Assembly (NCBI RefSeq): GCF_000143535.2
Contig: NC_037317.1
Location: 1,612,001 to 1,676,000 of the forward strand
DNA: 64,000 nucleotides
Origin: Botrytis cinerea B05.10
Taxonomy: Eukaryota; Ascomycota; Leotiomycetes; Helotiales; Sclerotiniaceae
Direction of reading: 5' to 3'
Each line of letters starts with the position of its first letter. Position 1 is the stretch's first letter. This document shows positions 30,666 through 41,909 of this stretch, piece by piece. Position numbers and translations under genes: made by a program. The notes beneath the pieces were generated by a model. It searched no databases. It was not told where the DNA came from and saw only the letters and a program-made list of their open reading frames with translations.

Positions 30666-33316
30666 TTAGTACACGCTATCATCAGCGTCATCCATTCCTT
30701 GAGAGATCATGGAGGGCGTTGACACGTCCGACACTTCCATGTCGTCCTCGTAGCCGACAAGAGCTTGAGAATGAAGTCGGAATGAGTCACCCATGAGCTT
30801 TGTGATTCTATAGCACGTTAGTATGATTTTTATTGATTGATGAACATTGTGACTTACCCCCAAACAACAACTTCGTCAAGCATACTACCCCATACACGAG
30901 CGACAGTAGAGCTAAGCTTGGAGCTATAGCCTACAGAATCATCGTCAAAGAGGGCTCGGATCTTGTCTTGCATGGCCGTTTCCTCCTCAGTTGGAGGCTC
31001 CTCGTCATTTTCCAGGCGATAGAGCCACAAGCTGAGGATGACCATGAGATCCAAGCCACAAAGAGGATGCTCGATGCTCCAGTTGGTAGCCGACGTCCTA
31101 GCAACCCAACGGATTCCTTGAACGGCTGCAGTTTCAATGCAGTTGTAGCATTCTTGGATGACCTTGATCATCTCGCTGGACCTCTTGACCTTGTCCCTAG
31201 CATTTGACATAGCAGCAGCAACTTCATAAGAGTCGTGATACCTCAGAACTTCTTGAATTGATTTGAGGTCAACCTCAAGACGAGCCTTAGCATTGCGGAA
31301 TAGGGCCATAGCATTGAAGATTAATGGATGTCCTTTGTGAGGGGCATTGAGTGGCACTGAAACAATCTCCGGTTCACAAAGGTCGAGCGATTTCTCCCAG
31401 GTCTCCAATGCAAGACGGAGCTTGAATTCCAAGACCATATCTTGAAGTGCTTCCGGGCTGCGCTTATGGTACCAGATCTCAAGGAAGAGTGCATTGATCA
31501 TAACACGAGTTGCAAAAGCACTGTAACGTAAGGATTCACCCTGGAACAGGTTATCGTGAGCGTCCATGAATGATGGTATATCGGCAGCTTTGAGGTGTTC
31601 CTTCCAGGTAGCTTCGTCGGAAACGTTAAGATTCCACATCGCTTCAGTCGAGGGAAGCTGTAGATCTTCAAACTCGTTGAAACTGATAGCGGGCGTATGG
31701 TTGTATGTCAATGTCAGTAAGCCAAAGAAGATGTATACCGCATAGTACGTTCGTCGACAGCCCTCATCTTCCACCCATTCGGATCTGGTGGGCGCAGCAC
31801 CTTCTCGAGCATCGGTTCGAAGCTTCAGCTCATAACGATTGCCAGCAACCATGTTGGCAAGTAAACTCTTGATCGAGCAAGCCCATTCCAATCCTTTTGG
31901 ATCCCCACTCCAGCTTGCGAAAATCATATTGAGAAGCGAGCTTTGCATGGTCCACAAAGGACATTTACGTGAGCTGAAATTCTCCTTGTTTTGTAAGAAC
32001 TGGTTTACGAGAACCTTGGAACCAATGTGCATCATGTATGCATGATCTTGATCGAAGGCATAAAGAGCACCGATGGATAACACAGCAAGAAGAAGTGGTG
32101 GTGAGACCTGCGTTGGTTTAAAAGTTGAAGGGTGCAAGAAAGGTAGGTGATGGTGGAACAGGCTGAAGTAGGTCGAAAGGAATCGGTTCAACGATGCCAA
32201 AGGGGGGAGACGAAATCCTTCTGGAATTGCTCGTTCACTATCATGGCCTCGGATGTTGTCCAAGATGATGTTGCGTTCTTCGTCGCCAGTGACTTGGGGT
32301 GCTCTCATCGCTGCTGCTTCGGAACGGGGCTGTATTGGTGACAGTTGGGGGGTGGAAGCCATTGACGGTGGCAATGAATCGATCATAGACTGTAACGCGG
32401 GGACGAGTCCATTGTAGCTTGACGACGCCTTGTGTTTTACGATGGGTGGAAGCTGATTAGGATGAGGTTGCATCGTACTACCACTTGTATAAGACGCCTG
32501 GGAATCTTGAGAACCAGAAGCGCCCGAGGTGATTGAATGAGACTTTGGCTCCGTTACAGACTGCGGCATGAAAGAATCCCACGGGACTTGGGGAAGCGAA
32601 ATTGCCCCCGAAGGATATGTGACGGATGGTTCCATGAGCGGAGTTCCATTATGAGAGAAAGCCATTCCAGGTCTATTCTCATATGGGCCTACGCCTGCAT
32701 TGCGCATTGCTGCGGTAGCTTTGTGGTGAAGGTCGGTCATCAACATAGCGGCAGTCTCTAGGTCAACTAACCCATCACTACTGGCCTCGATCTGTTCAAG
32801 GGCCGATGCGTCAATAGCGATGGCTGATTTGGCGGAGCCGGATACAACAGATGCCTTGGGGCCGGCACGTCGCTTTACATCACTGTGCAAAGGAATACCT
32901 CCATCTTTGGCGTGTACGGTTCGATCATGTCGGAGCAACAAATCGCGTCGCACAAAGGTACTTCTACACTTCATGCACTTGAATGGACGCTCCTTAGTAT
33001 CTGCGACGACGATGTTAGTGTTGTGTTCAATTGTCGCGATGAAATTGCGATGGTGTAATCGTATTCGCAATCCAGGGTTGATAAGTCAACCACGCGATTA
33101 GATGCAAAGAGGGGGGGGGGGGGGGGGGGCTAAAGGGGGTGCAAGGAACACCAAAAACTTACGTGATCTCTCATGTCTACTACGATGTTCACTCCTGCTA
33201 AAAGCTCTATTACAAAATTGACATTTGTACTTCTTCTCCGGAACAAGGGACGACTTCCTTATTGTTGATGTGGATGATGCACCCGCAGGCAAGATATTTA
33301 AGGCTGCGACAGGCAT
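30666..33316 (-). CDS. C2H2 zinc-finger transcription factor with fungal_trans domain
   Basis: Exons 33316-33163, 33000-30858 and 30807-30666 give 812 residues. Intron 1 (162 bases) splits the finger pair: finger 1 YKCQFCNRAFSRSEHRSRH is in exon 1, and the joint creates ERSHTKERPFKC before finger 2 FKCMKCRSTFVRRDLLLRH. Such an Adr1/Klf1-style pair binds GC-rich sites. A Ser/Pro/Gln-rich linker follows, then the fungal-specific transcription factor domain (about 285-520, including STYFSLFHHHLPFLHPSTF), which usually mediates regulation or dimerisation. Intron 2 (donor GTAAGT, branch CTAAC, acceptor ATAG) adds a 47-residue acidic tail ending DDADDSVY. No ATG precedes MPVAALNILP in frame, fixing the start. 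The regulated pathway is unknown. Confidence 0.9.
33111..33129. repeat. 19-base G homopolymer inside transcription factor intron 1
   Basis: Nineteen consecutive G on the plus strand lie within the first intron of the minus-strand C2H2 gene, so the transcript carries C19. It sits between the donor and the branch site. Confidence 0.95.
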
Positions 33317-33944
33317 CGTGTTCGAGGAACTCTTCTGACTTGGCTGCACGCTTCGCACTCGGTATTAAGCTTCGAAATGATTCACAGATCGATGGTTGAA
33401 TATCGACTGACTCGCGGAGGAGGGGCGTAAGGTTTAAAGTGTGTATTGCTTGGTGTATAAATTGTTCATTTGATGTGGTCTGATTGTCATAGATGGATGG
33501 GGATATTTGGGGTATCGGATCGATGGCAGAGGCCGTGTGGAATTGTTGAAAGAGTGTAAAACCACGGGTCGCGTCGACGAAAGATCGAGGTATCCAAAGG
33601 ACCAGTGTCTCGAGGGGATGGCGAAATGAGAATTAAGTGTGTGAATAACAATCACGAAATACTAAGGAGGAAGGGTTGATAAAAATTGGAAGAAAAAACA
33701 AGAGTGTGTTGGATGAAAAGATGATGGAATGAATGAGGGGTGAAAGCTGTTAAAAGAGAGGGGATGGGAGAGGGGAGGGGGGACTGATGGGAATTTTAGT
33801 GAAAGGTGAAGGTGGGTGTGGATCATCCACAGAGAACCCGCAGAGTTAGCGAGCTAGCGTGAATTTCTTATGCAAAAAAATAAAAAAAATTCAAAAAGAT
33901 TATTCATGGTCGTGATGGCGATTTATGTTGAGTTTATGTTCACA

Positions 33945-34003
33945 TTCCGTTCTTGTTCATGTTCATGTTCATGTTCTTGCTCTTGCTCTTGCTCTTGCTC
34001 TTA
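33945..34003. repeat. Hexanucleotide repeats TTCATG and CTTGCT
   Basis: Three tandem TTCATG-type units pass directly into about five units of the related hexamer CTTGCT. The two arrays abut without a spacer, which suggests conversion of one hexamer into the other by a few substitutions followed by expansion. Confidence 0.9.
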
Positions 34004-34169
34004 TTCCGCAATACAATTTAATATGGAATTCCAGAGACCTGCCTGTCTACCCACACCCAGGTAGATGCCGAGATGGGCAGAGGTAGCTTCTCAAGTTGAT
34101 TTAATATAAAAAAAGGGTTACGAGAGCCAGCCAGGTCAGCAAGAAGTAGGCACTCTCAGTTGGATGAAT

Positions 34170-34200
34170 GTGCTGGGTGCTGGGTGCTGGGTGCTGGGCA
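34170..34200. repeat. Four-copy 7-mer GTGCTGG repeat
   Basis: The unit GTGCTGG is repeated four times in direct tandem, in the upstream region of the C2H2 factor. Confidence 0.9.
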
Positions 34201-34862
34201 ATATATATATCATCAAGGAGATGCTTCTTGTGCTCCTCTATGCCCTTACATAGACAAACTATATGTGTACATGTGTATCTAGATGGCAATGCGATCCTCC
34301 TCCTTCATGTTCTGATTCGACTCCAAACTCAACCTCCATCCTATTCCCAGCATCGTCAGTTGCATTCGAATCCGGAAAGCAGACATCCTCTGGTGTAAAT
34401 GCTGCGTTAGGTACCTACCTATTGGGTGTGTGATGGGGATTTTCATAAAAGGAGGAATCGTGCGTACCATGGCATGTCGCGTCGGAAGGACGTGGTAGTG
34501 GAGGTGCAGCGTAGATACTAGATACTCGATACCTACTGCAGTAAGATCGCGCCGCCACCCCCCTTTGAGTGATCAATGCCGGGGGTTTACTTTTGATTGT
34601 GATCTTGTTCTTATTTTGCTTAGTCCCGAGTATCATTTAATTTCTTCTCCGAAAAGAATAAAAAGCACGGTAATAGCGGCGCTGGTTGGAGAGAGCTATT
34701 GGGTTCAATTGAATCAGAAGATTAGCCTAGGTACGTACAGCTAATTGAACTGTGCACACAGCTGCACAGCGCTGCGCTGCACTGCTGCACTTCCCAATTT
34801 AACTTCATTCAGCTGTTGCGTGTTGCATAATTCGCAATGTTTAAGGTGGTTGGTGAGAAATC

Positions 34863-35280
34863 GGGGGGGGGGGGGGGACTCGAAAATCTGGAGGAGAGTC
34901 GAGTTTCGTTGCTGCTTGCTGCTTGCTGTTCAATGAATGATCACTGGTCTGTGATCTGTGATCTGTGATCTGTGATCTTGCCATCCGATTTCTTATTTAT
35001 AGCTTGGAGGGTTTCCGGGCGAATAAGCTTAGATGGTAGGTACGTAGGACGTAGGAGAGGATGGGATGGGATGGGATGGGATGGGATTGGAATTTCCTAC
35101 GGGAGGTGGGAGGGTTAGGCAGGTATGGCATGCTATGGTAGGCAGGTACTAGGTACGATGTGCGATTGGTACATGGTGTCGCGTGTATTTTTGACTTTGC
35201 ATCCTTTAGCTAGGGGTAGGGATGGTGTGTGGGTGTGGGTGTGGGTAGGTGGTAGGTGGTAGGTGGGAAGGCCTCTCGAT
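34863..35280. repeat. Cluster of simple repeats including G15 and GGGAT units
   Basis: In order: a run of 15 G at 34863-34877, four units of CTGTGAT near 34948-34977, about five units of GGGAT at 35060-35090, and GTGTGGGT/GGTAGGT units at 35228-35270. All are G-rich on the plus strand. Confidence 0.85.
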
Positions 35281-36259
35281 CCTCAATTGATCGGGAGACT
35301 GGTCACGGTCCTACGGCAGTGATCATGGGATCTCGAAGAAGAGGGCCAAAGAGGGCGACAAAGGCCTTGATGTAATTATGTATGATGGATGGATGATGCA
35401 GGTGTAGGTGGAGGTGGAGGTGTATTTGCCCAGGGCGGAGAGGAGGTGCTGGCCATCCCATCGACCCATCGACCCAGGCACGTGCTGGGCATCAGATCTT
35501 CAGCACTTCCTTTTAGCACCCAGCACTCGTGGTGTTTCCATGGTGTTTCCACGGCGTGTACATGGATTTCATAGCATTTGCAGTTCTTCCACGGCTGACA
35601 TCGAATTTCATATCCTGTCTCGAGACTGTGCATCTCTCTTCCGTTCGCATCTCCTCTGCTCTGTGTACCCAGCTCTCGAAGCTCTCTAATAACGATCTAC
35701 TGGGTCTCTGCCCACCGGCCCACCGGCCTAGTGCTCGCTGTATGGAATCTTACGAGTCAAGCATTATAATACATAACCTATATCCAACCCCCCTTCCCAC
35801 ATAAATCCTCCCCGCCCTTTCTCACCGTACACCGTCCTTCGAACACTACCACGGCCGCTCCCACTACCTAGGCACAGTACCCAGGAATAGGAATAGGTCC
35901 CAAGCATCTTATCTCGTTCGAAACGTCGAAAGTCGGTATGGGATATGAGCGTCGACAATGCTGACGTCGCTGACTAGTATGACTACCCAACTTAAGTCGA
36001 AGGCTGTAACTGCCAGCGCAACAGCGCAACAACTGTTGATAATTGACGGCGAATAAAGTTCGATTCTCATCGTCTTGTAAGTTGCAACCCCACGTACGAA
36101 GCCATCCCACCAGTTGGCCGCTTGCCACAGGCCTGCCACAGGCCTGCCATCACAGCCCGTCTACCCAGCCCATCCAACTGCAAAGGAAATTATTAAACTG
36201 CCCAACTCGGCTTGCCCGCTTTAATAAATCTAAGAATAACGCGATCGAACATTGGCATT

Positions 36260-36545
36260 GGGGGTTGGGGGGGGGGGCATTGGAACCTGCGGACCTTGGA
36301 AAAAGTCAAAAATGTGTCTGCCAGAGAGAGGGTTACAGATTATCATTATTGCAGACTCCTCGGACACCTTCGAAAAAGCAAGTCACTCCCACATCAAATC
36401 ATTTTTTATTTTTTATTTTTTATTTTTTATTTTTTATTTGCTTATCGCGAAGTATAATCCCCAATTTGGAAATTCTTTTTATTATCCTTTCTTTTCTTTT
36501 TTTTTTTTTTTTTTTTTTTCTTTTCTTCTCTTCTCTTCTCTTCTC
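36260..36545. repeat. G11 run, TTTTTA hexamers and long T/CTTTT tract
   Basis: A G run of 11 lies at 36267-36277 beside another G5. Six or so TTTTTA units follow at 36400-36440. A tract of T runs and TCTTC units fills 36484-36545. The strand-biased pyrimidine tract would be a strong nucleosome-excluding element. Confidence 0.85.
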
Positions 36546-36963
36546 ACGCATGTACTCTTTTTTTGCACAACTGAAAAATATCCCCCCTCTCCTCCTCTTA
36601 CCCCTCTACCCAGGAGCGGGGAATGTTGGTTAGGAACAACGCAGAATTTCAATCGTTGTCAGCCCACTATCATCCTCTTCGCCGTACAGTCGATGTTATT
36701 GCCTTTCGTGTATTTTATGCTTTTGATCTCACCGCCATGATACCCATTCCACGAACCCTCGCTGCTTTTAATCGCAACATACATGATAATCAATATTGCG
36801 TTTCCAATATTTGGCCAATTGCCATTGGGTCAGAATGTATATCTGTTACCGTAGCTACTGGCTGTTTGTTTTCCATTCTTTTGGGCGTTGTGTGCGTTGA
36901 CCTTCATGTCCTATTCAATGATGATTTCACGCTCGACTGCCCATCCAAGCCAGATCATAATTT

Positions 36964-38592
36964 GTGATCAACATAGACATTAGTCTGATGGATGATCCCG
37001 TCATTCGATTAGAGGCCAAACGATATGCCAGGTACGCGAACAAACCATCATCAGCATCCACTCGCATTAAACTCCTTTCTAATTTGGTCCTAGTCCTAGG
37101 AACGCTTCCCCGGACCCACCCAAGTCTCCTTTGTGATTTGGATGCACAATTTCAAAACCCGGTCAATGAATCAGTGATGAGGGCACCATTGCACCATACA
37201 GCACCAAAGCACCCGAGTCGGGACGGCTCGTAATGGCCTATCAAAATTGACAAATGCTCATAACAACTGATTCAAGAAAGACGCTGCATCGGACCATATC
37301 GTTATTACAAACCAACGGTGAAGAAGCTCACTGAAGAAAACTTAGAAAAGTTCTTCCTGCAGAAACATCCAGATCCCAGCCCAGGTGTGGCTCCTCCTGC
37401 CCCTCATATCGAAAGCATAGAAGCCGTCTTGATAACCTTCCATGACTTCTACCAGACTATACCAGCATTCCACCCAATCAAGTTCACGGGCTTGCTTAAC
37501 TTAATTGGGATCCAATGCCGAAATCATCCTTCACCGGTCAATGCCCTCCGAGACAGTGGGTTCCCTATGCAAAGAAACGCAATAAATAATCCTTTCTGGT
37601 GTCTCTTTTCACATTTCGTGAGTGGAATATTCAGGGATGATATAAGTCTGCCATGTCCCTCCTCGTCCGCCTTGATTATTTCAAGGCACTGACATCCAAT
37701 CAAATTGGATGGAATGAGACAATTTCACGGCAGAAACGGGTACTAAAAATCCAGGAGACGGATTTCTGGGTCCTCGTGTTTTCAGTCCGCCAATTCGGGG
37801 GAGGCTATCCGGTAACATCTAGAATGAATAAGATCACCCATAGCAAGGAGTCGCCCATACTTTTCCAGCAATGTTTGTATGAACCAAGACCTGCTATTCG
37901 TTACGGTCCTCTACCAAGTTAAGTTCTAGCAGGCGGCTCACGTGGCACCCCCTTCACCGATTAGTTGGGAAGAAATCCAGAACCTCGACTTCGACATGGG
38001 AATCTATGCACCCACGACACCGCCAGGTGCGTTATCACAAAAATGGGATTAGCAAGATGGCCAAATTGTACAATTCACAAACAAGACATTCAATCTAACT
38101 TATGCAACTACAAACTCTACTGGTACCGTAGATAGCTGAACGAAACCTCACCGCTGAGATTGTTACCTAGACAACTGTTACTTGGTATGGAACCCCTCTT
38201 CAAGTACTACATCTCGTTACTTTCCTATCTGCATTCCAACGTGGTCGTGCTTGGTTATTCAAACACTTTGTTACTCTCATTGCAAAGCGCTTGTTCCAAG
38301 GGTTTTCGGTCAACCGAAGTTTCCGATGTCCGAAATTGGACTCGGATGAACGCTTTAAGCTAAATACAAAAAGTGCACATCGCTGGTTATAATAGGTACT
38401 ACAGTATTGTCAGGTTCCAAAAATATCGAAAAGTCTCATCTCGAGAAGACCTGGTCCCATATTTCCTTATGCAACACGATCTTAGCTAAGCAGACTTTGA
38501 TGAAATATTTACTCTTGTACTTCGGGGCGTCGCGACCTTATTTCAGAACTTCAGACACTGAACAAGCACGGGAACAAGTCATCCTCGCATGA
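36964..38592 (+). pseudogene. Unidentified, frame-shifting coding-like segments
   Basis: Open segments at 36964-37233, 37318-37692, 37653-37922 and 38407-38592, plus a stretch at about 37935-38025 that reads APPSPISWEEIQNLDFDMGI, lie in the same orientation but different frames. Stops and shifts between them do not look like introns. The residue content (for example LTEENLEKFFLQKHPDPSPG) resembles protein rather than random sequence. I recognise no family. It could be a decayed gene or chance; confidence is low. Confidence 0.25.
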
Positions 38593-41394
38593 AGAACGAT
38601 CTCGAGCCTTTCGCAGGCCAGTGCCATGTATCATGTAGGCACCAGTAAATGGGTTTTCGTACTTTCTTCATGCCTTTACAATCTCACCTTATCGCAAACC
38701 CCTCCATACCCCTAGCCAGATGAAACTACCAGTACTTTCGCACTTTCACCCCACTCCTAAAACAGAAGGTCCTGACTTCCTTATTCGTATCTTCCTTCAT
38801 TTATTCCACCCTCCTTCTAGAATCATTCTAGAAGCAAAACGGTGATGTCCCCCGCCTGAACTGGAAAGCTGAAACTTTGATATTCGCAACAGTATCACTT
38901 TGACACTAGTAAACACGAATTGCGTTGTTGTCTTCTTTGGTGTGACTGCATCTTACAGGATGGATGCGTAACTCGTCAATGCGATTATGTGGGAGGGAAA
39001 CACAAGGGGTTGCAATGCTTACTGACGAAGAAGTTGATGATTAAAATTAGATTCAAAGGAGAAGGAGGGATTTTAAGGAAATGTAAGCACCCGAGCAAGG
39101 TCGCCCTCAGTTTACCCCTAATGAGCTTTCCAAGGACAAAAACAGACGATGATCATCTTGTTCATAGAAGACCAGTCGACATAGCAAGAATGGTGAATCA
39201 GCAGCCACGGAATCTTATAGTCAACGAAGCGAATTCTCGATCGGTCCGAATCTCCTTAAGCACACGAGAGGCTCAATATCTTGTCAAAGTTGGGAGCATG
39301 GAGAAACGGCCAAGCGCCATGAAACCCTGCACACTTAGCAGTGGCGTCGTCGAACTCCTCGCCCGTTCATCTAGACATGTCAAGTCTTCCGCCAGCTTTG
39401 GATCAGAGTAGAGAACGTTTGGATATTGTATCTCACGTGACGAGGTACAATACTGACCCGCAAGACCTGATGGAAAGCAAATCTAGGGTTGATTGGGCAC
39501 ATAATTTCTAATTTGTTCTTGGTTGCGTGTGGTTACTGCACTGTCACGGATCCCATGCGCGCTAAAATCAAATAGAGAACCTTTCGTGGTAATGGGCGAG
39601 TTTCCTCCTGACTTCCAAATAGAACCCTCGCTTTATCTCAACGGACTTGAGAGAAGAACAGACCATTTTCCTCGCAGATTAAGGAATGCGAAGGGCAATG
39701 TTCATTGTTAGGGTAAAGAAGTGTGCCAAAAGAGGATACCTGTTATCGCAGCAAGTATCGTTGCACAGTCTTACTTGATAATTGCCGGAAGGGCCAAGAA
39801 CAAATCTGGTAATGCATAGTTGATGACGGCTGCTTTGAATAGAGCTTGTCCTGTAGGCAGTGAGTGTGTGGTGATTGTTGCAGAAATTCCTGATGGCATA
39901 GATTCACAGTAACAGATGCATGCCGTGATAACTTGCCTCGTGGCAATACCCTCCTTTTCACATGGCACCAGGACTGAGGAAACCACAGCAGGATGTAGTG
40001 AAAGAGAATGCCGAACCTTTACGGTAGGTACTCATCAGTCATTGACGTTTTGGTACTTGGGTAGGTGAGGAAGTAAGTCGGTAGATAGATAGATAGGTAG
40101 ATAGGTAGAAAGAACATCGTGCACAGCAACACCATGGGTTTCTGTCTGGACGGTCTCTTGATATCGGATATAAAATGTTCCCAGATGATGGCCAATGGAG
40201 GCCATATGCAACCATTGTTACCTTGCTTTGAACTCCTTTGAACTCCTCTTGGAAGTTATCATTTCATCGATAGAACACTACAATCTTTTTTTCTTCTGCT
40301 TTTGTTTTCTCTGCCTCCCCGAACCTTTGAGGTTGAAGAACACTATGGGATGAATTTGTTAAATGGATCTACATATTGTGCTGTTCGGCCTAGATACAGA
40401 CCCAGGGGACTCCGCTGTAGGTACTAGATTGGATCGCCGAGGTAGATGCTCATCAATTTGGTTGCAAATTATCATCATGTTCAATGTGCCTGTCTGATGC
40501 CTACGGAGCACATATCTACGACGTAAAGACTTGCCCACCACCAAGGCCGGTGACCGTCCTCTGTGTTTCAATTCCGCCAATGGATACCCGATCCGATATC
40601 CACATGTTCCCCTTCCCCCCTTCTCTCCAATTATCAACAATATAATCAATCGGCCTGACTATTCCTATACCTACCATCTGCCTAGGCCGGTCTACGATGC
40701 TAACTAGCTACACGATGCTATACCTTCTCTTCACACATTTTCTCTGAAAACATTCTATCGCTCTTCTCTCTTCTCTCTCCTCACTCCTCACTCTTCGCTC
40801 TTCGCTCTTCGCTCTTCATTTGGCCATTTCATTCACTCTTTACCCGTATGTTCTCGTGGCAAATCATATCGTTGTATCCCTAGATACCTCCTCGAGTAGT
40901 GCCTGCCGAGTACCTCCCTCGTCTTCATTCGTTCCTCGACACTATCATTTACATCAAACGACGTAAAGGGAAATATATACTGCAATTCTGTTTACGAAAA
41001 GCAAGACACATGTATGAAAACATCCCTACGACTCCGTACTTTGCACACAGATACCCAGGGTACCAACTAAATCGCGGATTTCGAACATCAAAATCTTTTT
41101 ATTTTTTTCTAGCAGAAGACTGGTGGACCCTTGTATATACGCATCCTCTATTTACTCCCTACCCTATACCACTACACCCTTCCGAGTTTAACTCGAGTGT
41201 GCTAAACGTGTACCTCGTTGAAACAATCCCTTCCAGGCCAAAACCACTACTGCGATTTGCGAAATTTGGCGATAACGAGGCAAATCTGCCCTACTACAAT
41301 CGCCCACCTTTATGATATTCCTTTCGACTTCACTTGGATATCTCTGAATACAATACCATATACCATACAAATACCATATATCAAATACCATTTC

Positions 41395-41480
41395 TCTCTC
41401 TCTCCATATATACGCACGCACGCACACACACATCCATCCACATACATACACACCCGCACGCACGCACACGCACACACAGG
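41395..41480. repeat. CA/CG-rich and ACAC microsatellite stretch
   Basis: A short TCTC run passes into ACGCACGCAC, ACACAC, CATCCATC and CACGCACA units, ending at about 41480. It lies 430 bases upstream of the RasGEF start, within the probable promoter/leader. Confidence 0.8.
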
Positions 41481-41909
41481 CACATGAATGGTGTGGTAAT
41501 CGAACTACATACTATCGTTCAGCTAATCGATGTTCCACTGACCATAACCATAACCGCCCGAAGTCTCTCCAATCATTATCGAAATTGATCGACAACACCC
41601 GACAAACTACCTAGCCATACCCCTCCTCTGCAACATTCATATCCAATATATATCTTATACCTTCAAAAGCGCGTACACCTACTTGGAACGACTAATCATG
41701 AGTTGAAGATGTTAATGAGTGACACAGACCGTGGTCTCGGTAATATATTCAGAAAGAAATACCTTCGCAACTTCCCACTCGAGTAATATAACCAATTCTA
41801 TTGCATAGGGAGAATCAACTTTGTTACAACGGTAGACACCCACGTTCCATATACCTAGAAGAAAATACAGCAACCTCAAAGCGCCACGACGCGCAAACCA
41901 TCGCCACTT

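Larger units (their letters stand above)
33317..41909. other. Long divergent intergenic interval, 8.6 kb
   Basis: This separates the start codons of the minus-strand C2H2 factor and the plus-strand RasGEF. The first 3.3 kb is packed with simple repeats (listed separately). From about 36.6 to 39.4 kb there are open segments of 60-160 codons in shifting frames that look partly protein-like but match nothing I recognise. 39.5-41.9 kb is again simple-sequence rich (GATA-type, CTTCG-type and CA-type repeats) and is presumably the RasGEF promoter and leader. Confidence 0.5.

Noticed and set aside
34863..35270. Telomere-like G-rich repeats
   Set aside because: Units GGGAT, GTGGGT and GGTAGGT are not TTAGGG and lie amid unique sequence.
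33945..35280. CRISPR-like array
   Set aside because: The repeats are short simple units without unique spacers, in a eukaryotic genome.
38920..39411. 163-codon plus-strand open frame
   Set aside because: It has no ATG at its start, no recognisable motif on either strand and no plausible partner exons. Left out as a gene.
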